Below, one piece after another: positions 42,336 through 51,735 of a DNA stretch of 64,000 nucleotides. Source of the stretch: Mycobacterium bourgelatii (GTDB lineage Bacteria; Actinomycetota; Actinomycetes; Mycobacteriales; Mycobacteriaceae). The notes beneath the pieces were generated by a model, which saw only the letters and a program-made list of their open reading frames with translations, was not told where the DNA came from and did no database searches. Numbering within the stretch: the stretch's first letter is position 1; every line of letters starts with the position of its first letter. A program made the position numbers and the translations under genes. The DNA lies in the NCBI RefSeq assembly GCF_010723575.1, contig NZ_BLKZ01000001.1, positions 62,001 to 126,000 of the forward strand, written 5' to 3'.

Positions 42336-43751
42336 ATGTCCGGTACCGTCATGCCGATCGTCCGCGTTGCCATCCTCGCGGACAGTCGCCTGACGGAGAT
42401 GGCCCTGCCCGCGGAACTGCCGTTGCGCGAAATCCTGCCCGCGGTACAGCGTTTGGTGATTCCCTCGGGCCAGGACGCTGACGCCGAGGCCGATTCCGCT
42501 GCTCCAGTGCAACTGAGCCTGGCGCCCATCGGTGGGGCACCGTTCAGCCTGGACGCCAGCCTGGACACGGTCGGCGTCGTCGACGGTGACCTGCTCGCGT
42601 TGCAGCCGGTGCCGCAGGGCCCGGCCGCCCCGGGGATCGTCGAGGACATCGCGGACGCCGCGATGATCTTCTCGACCTCGCGGCTAAACCCCTGGGGCAC
42701 AGAGCACATTCAGCGCGGTGCGCTGGTGGCCACGATCGGGGTCGCCCTGGTAGCCACCGGATTGGGGGTCGCCTACCGGGCGGCCACCGGTGCGCTGGCC
42801 GGATTGCTGGCGGTCGCCGGGATCGCGGTGGTCGTCGCGCTGGCCGGGCTGGTGATCACGGCTCGTTCGGCGCGGGCGGGTGCCGCCTTGTCGATCGCCG
42901 CACTCGGGCCGATCGCGGCCGCCCTGGCTTTGGCGGTGCCCGGAGAGTTCGGGCCCGCCCAGGTGCTGCTGGCCGCCGCCGGCGTCAGCGCGTGGTCACT
43001 GATCGTGCTGCTGGTCCCGAGCGCGGAACGCGAGCGCATTGTCGCTTTCTTCACCGCAACGGCAGTCGTCGGCGCCGGGGTGGCACTGGCCGCTGGCGCG
43101 CTATTGCTCTGGCAGTTCCCGATTTCCACCATCGGCAGCGGGTTGATCGTGGCCGCGTTGTTGGTCACCATCCAGGCGGCCCAACTCTCGGCACTGTGGG
43201 CACGCTTCCCGTTGCCGGTCATTCCGGCCCCGGGGGATCCCACCCCTTCGGCGCCGTCATTGCGGGTACTCGAGGACCTGCCGCGACGGGTGCGCATCAG
43301 CGACGCGCATCAAAGCGGTTTCATTGCCGCGGCCGTGTTGCTCAGTGCGCTGGGTTCGGTGGCGATCGCGTTGCGGCCCGAGGCCGTCAGCGTCGCGGGT
43401 TGGTACGTGGTGGCGGCCACCGCCGCCGCGGCCGTGCTGCGCGCCCGGGTTTGGGACTCGGCCGCATGCAAGGCCTGGCTGTTGGCTCAGCCTTTTCTGG
43501 TCGCCGGCACGCTGCTGGTGATCTACAGTGCTACCGGGCGTTTCACGGCCGCCTTCGGCGCCGCGCTGGTGCTGGCGCTGCTCGTGCTGGTGTGGGCCGT
43601 CGTGGCGCTGAACCCGCGTATCGCCTCGCCGGAGAGCTATTCGCTGCCGTTGCGTCGACTGCTCGGCTTCCTCGCGTCCGGTCTCGATGCTTCGCTCATC
43701 CCCGTCATGGCCTATTTGGTCGGACTGTTCGCCTGGGTGCTCAATCGATGA
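42336..43751 (+). CDS. eccD3: ESX-3 membrane channel-forming protein EccD3
   Basis: From ATG 42336 it has 471 residues (M. tuberculosis 472); GTG 42333 is adjacent and in frame. An N-terminal ubiquitin-like domain (about 1-100, ADSRLTEMALPAELPLREILPAVQ) is followed by about eleven membrane helices from about 125. EccD dimers surround the vestibule of the ESX core. Its stop overlaps the mycP3 start by ATGA. Confidence 0.96.
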   Translation: MSGTVMPIVRVAILADSRLTEMALPAELPLREILPAVQRLVIPSGQDADAEADSAAPVQLSLAPIGGAPFSLDASLDTVGVVDGDLLALQPVPQGPAAPGIVEDIADAAMIFSTSRLNPWGTEHIQRGALVATIGVALVATGLGVAYRAATGALAGLLAVAGIAVVVALAGLVITARSARAGAALSIAALGPIAAALALAVPGEFGPAQVLLAAAGVSAWSLIVLLVPSAERERIVAFFTATAVVGAGVALAAGALLLWQFPISTIGSGLIVAALLVTIQAAQLSALWARFPLPVIPAPGDPTPSAPSLRVLEDLPRRVRISDAHQSGFIAAAVLLSALGSVAIALRPEAVSVAGWYVVAATAAAAVLRARVWDSAACKAWLLAQPFLVAGTLLVIYSATGRFTAAFGAALVLALLVLVWAVVALNPRIASPESYSLPLRRLLGFLASGLDASLIPVMAYLVGLFAWVLNR

Positions 43752-45148
43752 CACGGCGCGGATTAGCCTGCCTCACGGCCGCATTCGCGGCGGTGATGTG
43801 GACCTGTCCGTCGGCGCTGGCCATTGACAAACCCGAGGTGGACCCGGCTGTGCCACCGCCGCCCGGCGCTCCCGGACCCATCCAGCCCATGGAGCAACGC
43901 GGCCCGTGCAGCGTCGCCGGCCTGATTCCCGGCACCGACACCAGTGCCCCGACGGCCAGCCAAGCCGTGCTGAATCTGCCTGCGGCATGGCAGTTTTCCC
44001 GCGGCGAGGGTCAGCTGGTGGCGGTCATCGACACCGGGGTGCGGCCGGGTCCCCGGTTGCCCAACGTCGAACCCGGCGGTGACTTCGTCGAAACCACCGA
44101 CGGGCTCACCGATTGCGACGGGCACGGCACCCTGGTCGCCGGGATCATCGCGGGACAACCCGGTCCGCCCGGTGAAGAAGACGGTTTCTCCGGGGTAGCC
44201 CCGGCCGCGCGGGTGCTGTCCATCAGGGTCACCTCGGCCAAGTTTTCGCCTCGCACCCCGGGGGGCGATCCGATGATCGCGCGGGCGTCGTTGGACATCG
44301 CGGCACTGGCGCGTGCGATCGTGCACGCGGCAGATCTGGGTGCGCGGGTGATCAACATCTCCGCCATCACCTGTCTGCCCGCCGACCGCCCGGTCGACCA
44401 GGCGGCGCTGGGTGCGGCAATCCGCTATGCGGCGGTGGAAAAGGACGTGGTGATCGTGGCCGCGGCCGGCAACAGCGGGACGACCGGCTCGGCCGCCAGC
44501 GGAGCGTCATGCGATTCCAACCCACTCACCGACCTAAGTCACCCGGACGACCCGCGCAACTGGGCGGGCGTCACGTCGGTCTCGATCCCGTCGTGGTGGC
44601 AGCCCTATGTGTTGTCGGTGGCGTCGCTGACGCCGGAGGGGCAGCCCTCCAAATTCACCATGGCCGGCCCCTGGGTCGGTATCGCGGCACCCGGCGAGAA
44701 GATCCTCTCGGTGGGCAACGGAGACGGCGGCGGCCTGGCCAACGGCCTGCCCGACGACCACGGACAGCTCTCCTCGCTGAACGGCACCAGCTACGCCTCC
44801 GGTTACGTCTCCGGTGTGGCCGCGCTGGTGCGCAGCAGGTATCCGGGGCTATCCGCGACCGAGGTGATCAACCGCCTCACGACCACCGCGCACGACGGCG
44901 CGCGGGCGCCGTCCAACGTGGTCGGCGCCGGAAATGTCGACGCGGTGGCGGCCCTGACCTGGGAGCTGCCCGCGAACGCGCCCGGTGCCACCCCCGTAAA
45001 ACCGGTCGCCGTCCCACCGGCGCCGGCGCCTAAAGACACCACGCCGCGCAACGTTGCATTCGCCGGGGCGGCGACGCTGGCTTTGCTGGTAGCGATCACC
45101 GCGGCGACTGTCGCGATAACGCGCAGACGAAAGGAACTTCGCCCGTGA
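43748..45148 (+). CDS. mycP3: ESX-3 mycosin protease MycP3
   Basis: The 466-residue subtilisin-like protease has a signal peptide (cleavage near ALA25), catalytic Asp95 (VIDTGV), His126 (GHGT) and Ser348 (GTSYASG) with oxyanion Asn242 (AAAGNSG). A Pro-rich linker and C-terminal helix (about 433-457) anchor it outside the membrane, where it stabilises the core. The ATG at 43748 overlaps eccD3 by ATGA; a longer frame beginning 42992 is eccD3 read in another register. Confidence 0.96.
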   Translation: MTRRGLACLTAAFAAVMWTCPSALAIDKPEVDPAVPPPPGAPGPIQPMEQRGPCSVAGLIPGTDTSAPTASQAVLNLPAAWQFSRGEGQLVAVIDTGVRPGPRLPNVEPGGDFVETTDGLTDCDGHGTLVAGIIAGQPGPPGEEDGFSGVAPAARVLSIRVTSAKFSPRTPGGDPMIARASLDIAALARAIVHAADLGARVINISAITCLPADRPVDQAALGAAIRYAAVEKDVVIVAAAGNSGTTGSAASGASCDSNPLTDLSHPDDPRNWAGVTSVSIPSWWQPYVLSVASLTPEGQPSKFTMAGPWVGIAAPGEKILSVGNGDGGGLANGLPDDHGQLSSLNGTSYASGYVSGVAALVRSRYPGLSATEVINRLTTTAHDGARAPSNVVGAGNVDAVAALTWELPANAPGATPVKPVAVPPAPAPKDTTPRNVAFAGAATLALLVAITAATVAITRRRKELRP

Positions 45149-46158
45149 GCGTGACTGGATCAATCCCCGTGCCCGGGAGCGGGCGCATCACTTTGGGACT
45201 GCTTGCCGTGGTGCCCGCCGTCATGGCGTACCCGTGGCAGTCCACCCGCGAGCGCTGGATCCTGGGCGTGGCGATCGCGGTGGTGATCGTGCTGTTCGGC
45301 TGGTGGCGTGGACTGCACTTCACGACGATTCTGCGGCGTCGGGTGGCGGTGCTGGGACGCCGATCCGCCCCGCGGCCCGAGGCCGGAATCGACACGCGCA
45401 CCACGGCATTGCTGCGAATCGGCCCACCGGCTTCCAACGGGGACGTGCTGCCGTTGCCGCTCATCGCCCGGTACCTGGACCGCTACGGCGTGCGCGCCGA
45501 TGCGATCCGAATCACGAACCGCGACACCGCATCCGGTGATCGGGAGACATGGATCGGGTTGATCCTGTCCGCCGCCGACAACTTGGCGGCGCTGCAGGCG
45601 CGCTCGTCCCAGATCCCGCTGCACGAGACCGCTCAGGTGGCGGCGCGCCGGCTAGCCGATCATTTGCGCGAAAAAGGCTGGGAGGCAAGCACTGTGGGAT
45701 CTGACGAGGTGCCGGAGGTGATCGCGCCGGACGCGCGGGAAACCTGGTCCGCGGTGCGCCAGAGCGACTCGGATTACGTTGCGGCGTATCGGGTCAGCGT
45801 GGATTCCGGCCTGGCGGACAGGCTGACCGCGATCCGCTCGCATCCGGCGCGCGAAACCTGGACCGCGTTGGAGATCGCCAGTGCGTCCGGCCCGGGAAGT
45901 CAACTCACCGTCGCCGCCGCGTGCGCCTTCCGCACCGATGAACGTCCGGGTGGTGGGGTACCGGTGGGCGGGCTGACGCCGCAACGCGGCAGTCAGTGGT
46001 CGGCGCTGCTGGCGCTGGATCCGCTGTCGACCCAGCGACTCGACGGGCACACGACCGCGACCGGGGATCTGCTCAACCAGCTGGTGTGGCCCGCTCCGGC
46101 CGCGGGGAACCACCGCGGTGCGCCCAGCGAGGCCGCCACCGAAGTCACTCGAACATGA
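45145..46158 (+). CDS. eccE3: ESX-3 membrane core protein EccE3
   Basis: The 337-residue protein (M. tuberculosis 331) starts at GTG 45145, overlapping mycP3 by GTGA. Two helices near residues 13-30 and 36-54 are followed by a cytosolic domain. EccE sits at the periphery of the ESX core. The stop lies inside the opposing hydrolase gene (14-bp overlap), which marks the end of the ESX-3 operon. Confidence 0.94.
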   Translation: MSVTGSIPVPGSGRITLGLLAVVPAVMAYPWQSTRERWILGVAIAVVIVLFGWWRGLHFTTILRRRVAVLGRRSAPRPEAGIDTRTTALLRIGPPASNGDVLPLPLIARYLDRYGVRADAIRITNRDTASGDRETWIGLILSAADNLAALQARSSQIPLHETAQVAARRLADHLREKGWEASTVGSDEVPEVIAPDARETWSAVRQSDSDYVAAYRVSVDSGLADRLTAIRSHPARETWTALEIASASGPGSQLTVAAACAFRTDERPGGGVPVGGLTPQRGSQWSALLALDPLSTQRLDGHTTATGDLLNQLVWPAPAAGNHRGAPSEAATEVTRT

Positions 46159-47398
46159 AGCCGCGCAGGAACGGGCTTATCCGGCGCAGGTAGTCCAGCT
46201 GGCTGACGTGCAGAACGTGGTTGCCCGGGAACCAGTGCAGCGCGCACCGGTCCCAGTGCTCCCACAGCATGACGGCGTGTTCCGGCGGAGCCATCCGGTC
46301 GCCCAGACCGGTAATGATCATCCGTCGGTCCTTGGATAGCAGGGGCTGATAGTTCAGCGGGCAGTGGTAGGCCATCCCAGCGTTGAGCTCGTCCCGGCTG
46401 ATGCTGGTGAGTTTGAGTCCCAGTCCGACCAGCGTGCTGGCCGGGAACCATTCCTCGAACAGCAGTGCCGGCCGGACGACGGGACAGTTGGGTATCACCG
46501 CCTCCAGCCGGTCCTCGACGGCGGCCAGCAGCGCCGACGTGTAACCGCCCAGCGAGATGCCGGTCAGACCGATGCGCTCGACACCGGTCTGGCGCAGATA
46601 ATCCACGACCGAGCGAAAGTCGTACACCGCCTGGGCCATCGCCTCGGCGAATCCGCTCAACCCGTGGGCAAAGTAGCCCCAGCCGCTGAACGGTGAGTGC
46701 TTCTCGGCGCGCTTGCCGTGAAACGGCAACGTGTACAACAAGACGTCGTAACCGGACCGGTAGTACCAGGGCAGCGACAGGAACGCGCCGTTGAGTAAGT
46801 AGGACGAGCCCATGAAGCCATGGATGACGCACAGGGTGGGGCGCGGCCCGTCGTCGTGGCGCCAATGCTGCGCGTGCACGATGTTGTTGGCGGACAGGGC
46901 ACTCCACTGCTCGCGCATGGTGGGGTTCATCGCGCGGTAGCTGCTGGCGAACGAGATGTTGTCGACGGTGCCGTGCACCACCCACTCCGCAAGCGCGCTC
47001 GCGCGCCGCGAGACGACTCTTGGCGGTTGAGTGGGCGCAGGGAACGACTTCGTCGCGTCGCGCTCGGCCGCCAGCTCGGCGTAGAAGTTGAGGCTGTTGC
47101 GCTCGCTCTCAGATGCCCTGCGACGCAAGGTGTTGACCACCACCGCCGGGGCCACCGTCACCGACAACAGTGAGGAGGCGGCGGTGCGCAGCGCGACGTC
47201 TCCGAGCGCCGAGGCCTCGACCACTGCGCGCTGGCGCAGCGACAGTGCGGAGAGCGGAGGCAGTCCCTCGGCGCCGGCGTCGGCGCCCGGCACATCCGGG
47301 ATGGGAAGGGGTGGATCGATGGGATCGGGTTCGGTGCCCATCGACGTTCCGGCCACCTCGTCGGACGATGTATCGGCGGCCAACGATTTATCGGACAT
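46145..47398 (-). CDS. Alpha/beta hydrolase (Rv0293c-like)
   Basis: From ATG 47398 it has 417 residues. A variable Pro/Asp-rich N-terminus (about 1-50) precedes helices, then a serine-hydrolase fold: VIHGFMGSSYLLNG near 195, nucleophile elbow GISLGG near 263 (Ser265), and a final NHVLHVSQLDYL near 392 with the catalytic His. The substrate is unknown. An upstream ATG at 47467 in the same frame lacks support. The 3' end overlaps eccE3 by 14 bases. Confidence 0.85.
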   Translation of the reverse strand: MSDKSLAADTSSDEVAGTSMGTEPDPIDPPLPIPDVPGADAGAEGLPPLSALSLRQRAVVEASALGDVALRTAASSLLSVTVAPAVVVNTLRRRASESERNSLNFYAELAAERDATKSFPAPTQPPRVVSRRASALAEWVVHGTVDNISFASSYRAMNPTMREQWSALSANNIVHAQHWRHDDGPRPTLCVIHGFMGSSYLLNGAFLSLPWYYRSGYDVLLYTLPFHGKRAEKHSPFSGWGYFAHGLSGFAEAMAQAVYDFRSVVDYLRQTGVERIGLTGISLGGYTSALLAAVEDRLEAVIPNCPVVRPALLFEEWFPASTLVGLGLKLTSISRDELNAGMAYHCPLNYQPLLSKDRRMIITGLGDRMAPPEHAVMLWEHWDRCALHWFPGNHVLHVSQLDYLRRISPFLRGFMFE

Positions 47399-47562
47399 CT
47401 CGCCGATGGTAGCCCGCTGACATCGCCAATGGTTGCTGGATTCGATAGAATTCAACGCTTTCGTCAATTCGGAATGGCGGTTCCACCCGCCTTAACGCCG
47501 TCTCCAGTAATAGGTTTGTCCTTAAGCACCTACGGGCGATGGTGTTGATCAGGAGGACCGAT

Positions 47563-48348
47563 ATGTGGGATCCCGACGTCTACCTGGCTTTTGCGGATCA
47601 CCGCAGCCGCCCGTTCTACGACTTGGTCTCGCGGGTCGGCGCGGAGCGGGCGCGCCGGGTGGTGGACCTGGGTTGTGGCCCCGGACACCTGACCAAGACC
47701 CTGTTGAAGCGCTGGCCGGGCGCGACCATCGAGGCGATAGACAGCTCGCCGGAGATGGTGGCCGCCGCCCGCGAGCGGGGGATAGACGCCAGCACCGGGG
47801 ACCTGCGCGACTGGGTTCCCCGGCCGGACACCGACGTGGTGGTCAGCAACGCGGCATTGCACTGGGTGCCCGAGCACTCCGACCTGCTGCTGCGCTGGGT
47901 TGATCAGCTGCCGCCGAGCTCGTGGCTGGCGGTGCAGATGCCCGGCAACTTCGAGACCCCCTCGCATGCCGCGGTGCGGGCTCTCGCACGCCGCGAACCT
48001 TACGCCAAAATCATGCGGGACATACCTTTTCGTGCTGGTGCGGTGGTGCACTCGCCGAGTCACTACGCGAACCTGCTGTTGGACGCGGGCTGCAAGGTGG
48101 ATGTCTGGGAGACGACGTATCTGCACCAACTGACCGGCGAACACCCGGTGCTCGACTGGATCACCGGCACCGCGCTGGTCCCGGTGCGCGAGCGCCTCGA
48201 CGACGTGACCTGGGAGCAGTTCCGTCGGGAGCTCGTCCCGCTGTTGGACGATGCTTATCCGCCCCGCGCCGACGGCATCACCATCTTTCCGTTCCGCAGG
48301 TTGTTCATCGTCGCCGAAGTGGGTGGCGCGCGCCGCTCACGGGCCTAG
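47563..48348 (+). CDS. tam: Trans-aconitate 2-methyltransferase
   Basis: The 261-residue SAM-dependent enzyme (same length as M. tuberculosis Tam, Rv0294) methylates trans-aconitate, removing an inhibitor of the TCA cycle. The SAM motif VVDLGCGPGHLT is near residue 33, followed by IEAIDSSPEMV near 58 and VVSNAALHWVPEH near 93. ATG 47563 has AGGAGG six bases upstream; an earlier frame at 47539 lacks one. The 3' end overlaps the opposing sulfatase by 12 bases. Confidence 0.95.
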   Translation: MWDPDVYLAFADHRSRPFYDLVSRVGAERARRVVDLGCGPGHLTKTLLKRWPGATIEAIDSSPEMVAAARERGIDASTGDLRDWVPRPDTDVVVSNAALHWVPEHSDLLLRWVDQLPPSSWLAVQMPGNFETPSHAAVRALARREPYAKIMRDIPFRAGAVVHSPSHYANLLLDAGCKVDVWETTYLHQLTGEHPVLDWITGTALVPVRERLDDVTWEQFRRELVPLLDDAYPPRADGITIFPFRRLFIVAEVGGARRSRA

Positions 48349-49740
48349 GCCGGGCGTGACCTCCTCCTCGATACCGCGGTCGTGCGCTTTCGCGGACCTG
48401 CTGGTCGGGGTGGTGCGGTGAATCTTCAAATAGGTCTCGGTATAGCGCTGCGAGATGCGGGTGCCGGCGAAGTCCGACGGTATGACGTCGTTGGTGCGCT
48501 GGCGCCAGTCATGTAGTCGGAACGCAAGATCCGCTGCAATCGCATCCACGGGCTCGCCGGGGGGAGCGCCCGCCAGCAGGTTGTTGGTCTCGGTGGGATC
48601 GGCACTCAGATCGTAGAGTTCGCGTTCCGGGCGCGGCGCCTTGACCAACGGCGCGACGGCCACGCCGGACGGGCTTTCCTCGATGTCCCAGGGCAGATCC
48701 AGCAGTGGTCGCGGCACGTAGTTCTCGATGTAGCTGTATTCCTTGGTGCGGATCGCCCGAATCGGATCGAAGGAGTCGTGATAGGTCTTCGTGGTGTACA
48801 CGTGGTCGCGAACCGGTTTGTCGCGGGGATCCGGCCTGAGCAGGGCGGCCGCGTGGGACAGGCCGTCGACATCGGCCGGGACGTCGAGGCCCAGCAGGCC
48901 CAGGAGCGTGGGCAGCAGGTCAACCCCGCTGAACAGCTCGTCGTACACCCGGGGTCGCACCGCCCGCCGGGTGGGCGGTCGGACGATCATCGCAATCCCG
49001 GTTCCCGCGTCGTAGAGCGTGGACTTGGCCCGGGGGAACGCCGGTCCGTGGTCGGTGAAGAACACCACCCACGTGCTGGCGTCCAGGCCCGTCTCGGCGA
49101 GCGTGTCCAGCAGTTCGCCGACGGCGGTGTCCGCGGTGGTGATGGAGCCGTAAAAATCTGCCAGATCCTGACGCACCTCGGGGGTGTCGGGCAGGTAGTC
49201 GGGCACCTGGACGGTCGAGCTGTCGGCAGGCTCGTAGCGGTCATGGGGGTAGGGCCGGTGAGTTTCGAAGAACCCGGCGGTCAGCAGGAAGGGCTGGCCG
49301 ACCAGGGTGGGCGCGCTGTGGTGCAGCCATTCCCGGCATTTCTCGACGACGTACTCGCAGTAGGAGTTCGACACGTCGAACTCGTCGAAGCCCAACCGCG
49401 TCGGATATGACGTCTCGTGCTGCATCCCGAAAAGGGCCGAATACCAACCCGATTCGCCGAGTATCTGCGGCAGCGTGCGGACACCGGACCGGAATTCCCA
49501 GCCGTGGTGCGCCAGCCCGACCAGGCCGTTGCCCTGCGGGTAGCGGCCGGTGAACAGCGAGCCACGGGACGGCGAGCACAGGGGAGCGGTGGCGTGTGCG
49601 TGGGTGAACAGAATGCCCTCGGCGGCAAGCTGGTCCAGTCGTGGGCTGACGACGTCGTCATGGCCGTAGACGTGCAGGTAGCGCCCCAGGTCGTGCCAGT
49701 GCACGATCAGGACGTTGTCGTGCTCGGCGTCACTGGTCAT
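48337..49740 (-). CDS. Type I sulfatase
   Basis: The 467-residue protein (Rv0296c-like, 465) hydrolyses sulfate esters. The formylglycine Cys is Cys55 in the CSPSR motif (CxPxR), followed by GSLFTGRYPQGNG. Metal-binding and substrate residues lie in VHWHDLGRYL near the start and FFTDHGPAFPRAKSTLYD near 225, and HRPYPHDRYEP near 160. No signal peptide is seen, so it is probably cytosolic. ATG 49740 is nine bases after GGAGGG; GTG 49749 is the alternative. Maturation needs a formylglycine-generating enzyme encoded elsewhere. Confidence 0.92.
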   Translation of the reverse strand: MTSDAEHDNVLIVHWHDLGRYLHVYGHDDVVSPRLDQLAAEGILFTHAHATAPLCSPSRGSLFTGRYPQGNGLVGLAHHGWEFRSGVRTLPQILGESGWYSALFGMQHETSYPTRLGFDEFDVSNSYCEYVVEKCREWLHHSAPTLVGQPFLLTAGFFETHRPYPHDRYEPADSSTVQVPDYLPDTPEVRQDLADFYGSITTADTAVGELLDTLAETGLDASTWVVFFTDHGPAFPRAKSTLYDAGTGIAMIVRPPTRRAVRPRVYDELFSGVDLLPTLLGLLGLDVPADVDGLSHAAALLRPDPRDKPVRDHVYTTKTYHDSFDPIRAIRTKEYSYIENYVPRPLLDLPWDIEESPSGVAVAPLVKAPRPERELYDLSADPTETNNLLAGAPPGEPVDAIAADLAFRLHDWRQRTNDVIPSDFAGTRISQRYTETYLKIHRTTPTSRSAKAHDRGIEEEVTPGLGP

Positions 49741-49772
49741 GAAAGTCACCCCTCCAGGTTTGCTCGCCGCGG

Positions 49773-50453
49773 CTACGGTACCCGCTCAACCCACCGATTC
49801 TCCGAGACGAAGTCCGGCAACGGGCGTGCCACGGCCCAGCCGTCCAGCTCCAACTGGGGCCGTTCGGGAAACTCCGGTACCGGGCCGAGGCACAGAATGG
49901 CCACCGGTTCGGCGTCGTCCGGGATGTGCAGCAATGACGCTAGCCGCGCCGGGTCGAACAGCGACACCCAGCCCATTCCGATGCCCTCGGAGCGGGCGGC
50001 CAGCCACAGGTTCTGGATCGCACAGCACACGGACGCGAAGTCCATCTGCGGAAGCGTGCGCCGCCCGAAAATGTGCGCGTCGCGGTTGTCGCGCAGCGCG
50101 ACCACGAGCAGTTCGGCGCAGTCCAGGATGCCCTCGACCTTCAGGGCCAGAAACTCGTCGCCACGTGGGCCCAGGGCCTGCGCGGTGAGCGCCCGTTCCT
50201 CGTCGACGATCGCGTGGATGCTGCGCCTCAGGTCGACGTCGGTGATCCGGATGAACCGCCACGGCTGCATCAGCCCGACGCTGGGCGCGGCGTGCGCGGC
50301 GTGCAGGAGTCGCGTCAGCACCTCCTCGGGCACCACACCGCCGGGCGCGAAGCGGCGCATGTCACGTCGTTCGGAGATCGCGCGATAGACCGCCTGACGC
50401 TCCGCTGCGGTGAACGCGTAGTCGGGCACCGGCCCATCGTAAGAACCGGGCAC
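49773..50453 (-). CDS. bluB: 5,6-dimethylbenzimidazole synthase-like flavin oxidoreductase (BluB family)
   Basis: The 226-residue nitroreductase-fold protein is close in length to Rv0306 (223). BluB cannibalises FMNH2 with oxygen to make dimethylbenzimidazole, the lower ligand of B12. Motifs: RRDMRRFAPGGVVPEEVLTRLL near residue 30, HAAPSVGLMQPWRFI near 54 and GIGMGWVSLFDPARLASLLHIP near 156, the last two typical of BluB. GTG 50453 is used; an inner GTG at 50429 is possible. It starts 22 bp downstream of the next minus-strand gene. Confidence 0.87.
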   Translation of the reverse strand: MPGSYDGPVPDYAFTAAERQAVYRAISERRDMRRFAPGGVVPEEVLTRLLHAAHAAPSVGLMQPWRFIRITDVDLRRSIHAIVDEERALTAQALGPRGDEFLALKVEGILDCAELLVVALRDNRDAHIFGRRTLPQMDFASVCCAIQNLWLAARSEGIGMGWVSLFDPARLASLLHIPDDAEPVAILCLGPVPEFPERPQLELDGWAVARPLPDFVSENRWVERVP

Positions 50454-50475
50454 CCGCCCGCCATCAGGGACCGCG

Positions 50476-50958
50476 TCAGGGGCTATAGGTAGCGCCTACC
50501 GCGCGGAATACGTACTCGGGCGGCACGTCGAAAGCCAGCGAACGTAGCGGCAGCCGGGACAGGACATCCTCGGGGACATCGGTCTTGAAATGCAGTGCGA
50601 GGTGGCCGTGAAATTTGGGGTCCACCTTGCCGACATCGAGTTCGATCTGCAGACCGTTCGGTCCGATCTCGGCCATGGCCGCACCCGTCTGCGGCGCGTC
50701 CCACGCCACATCGATCACCCGTCCGGCCAGCTTGGGCAGCGACGACAACGTGCCGACCACTCGCTGCGAGGTCAGGGCCAGCGACCCCGCGTAGCTGGCG
50801 ACGCTGTGCGCCGCGCGCAGCCCCGGGATGGCACCGCTGAACCGCCTGGTGACGGCGACGTACTCGGCGAGAAACAGGATCCCTTCCGATTCGAGTTGAG
50901 CCCGGAAGTCATCGGGCAGCTTGCCGATGCCGAACAGCTTGCGAAGAAACACCGCCAT
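50476..50958 (-). CDS. Conserved protein (Rv0307c-like)
   Basis: The 160-residue protein (ATG 50958; the same length as Rv0307c) begins MAVFLRKLFGIGKLPDDFRAQLESEGILFLAEYV. No enzyme motif or membrane helix is recognised; the strand-rich middle (VTRRFSGAIPG...GSLALTSQRVVGTL) resembles a small beta-sheet (PH-like) domain, which is a weak impression. It is divergent from the PAP2 gene. Confidence 0.8.
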   Translation of the reverse strand: MAVFLRKLFGIGKLPDDFRAQLESEGILFLAEYVAVTRRFSGAIPGLRAAHSVASYAGSLALTSQRVVGTLSSLPKLAGRVIDVAWDAPQTGAAMAEIGPNGLQIELDVGKVDPKFHGHLALHFKTDVPEDVLSRLPLRSLAFDVPPEYVFRAVGATYSP

Positions 50959-50967
50959 GAGGCCAGT

Positions 50968-51675
50968 ATGGGGCCGTCGGATATGCGACGCACCCATGCT
51001 GGTATCCGTGGAGGCATGCTTCCCCCGCGGTGGTCCGTGCCGTTGGCAGCGGCGGCGGTCGTGCTCTACACCGTGTTGTGGGTGGGCTACCGGCAGGACT
51101 GGGCTTGGCTGCACACGTTTGACTGGTGGCTGTTGAACCCGGCGCATGACATCGGGATCAAGCACCCGTCCTGGGTGCGCTTCTGGTATGCCGTGTCCTT
51201 CATCCTGGGGCCGGTGCCGATTCGCCTCCTGGGCGCGGTGGCCGCGGCGGTCGCGTTCGTGAAGCGAAAGGTTCGGATCGGGTTGCTGTTGCTGTTCTGC
51301 GTCACGTTGAACGGCCTGGTAACCGTTGCGACCAAGGGTCTGGCCGATCGCCCGCGACCTGCGACCGCACTGGTTCATGCGAGCTCCACCTCGTTCCCCT
51401 CGGGACACGCGCTCGAGGCGATGGCCGCCATGCCGGCAGTGTTGACGGTCCTGTTGCCGGTGGTGCAACGGCGGGCGATGCGGGTTGCCGCCGTGGTCCT
51501 GGCCGCACTGAGCGTCATTACGGTCGGCATCGCCCGCGTAGCACTGAATGTGCACCACCCGTCCGACGTGATCGCCGGCTGGGCAATGGGCTACGTGTAC
51601 TTCCTGTTGTGCCTGTGGGCTTTTAGGCCGTTACCGATTAAGCGCGGGGAGGACCGGTTGGTCACGGCGCGGTGA
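50968..51675 (+). CDS. PAP2-superfamily membrane phosphatase
   Basis: From ATG 50968 it has 235 residues (Rv0308 is 238). The PAP2 signature is complete: KGLADRPRP near 126 (KX6RP), FPSGHALE near 146 (PSGH) and IARVALNVHHPSDVIAGW near 192 (SRX5HX3D-like). Six hydrophobic segments place it in the membrane. It should remove phosphate from lipid phosphates such as phosphatidic acid or undecaprenyl pyrophosphate. The ATG has GAGG five bases upstream; ATG 51016 is an alternative. It is only 9 bp from the divergent Rv0307c-like start. Confidence 0.87.
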   Translation: MGPSDMRRTHAGIRGGMLPPRWSVPLAAAAVVLYTVLWVGYRQDWAWLHTFDWWLLNPAHDIGIKHPSWVRFWYAVSFILGPVPIRLLGAVAAAVAFVKRKVRIGLLLLFCVTLNGLVTVATKGLADRPRPATALVHASSTSFPSGHALEAMAAMPAVLTVLLPVVQRRAMRVAAVVLAALSVITVGIARVALNVHHPSDVIAGWAMGYVYFLLCLWAFRPLPIKRGEDRLVTAR

Positions 51676-51735
51676 CCCAACCGGAGCTAAACCTTTACTT
51701 GACCTAACGATTCGGCGCATCTGACCATGTAAGTC

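Noticed and set aside
42992..43747. Upstream extension of mycP3
   Set aside because: Frame runs through eccD3 in another register; MycP3 has its signal peptide at 43748 with ATGA overlap.
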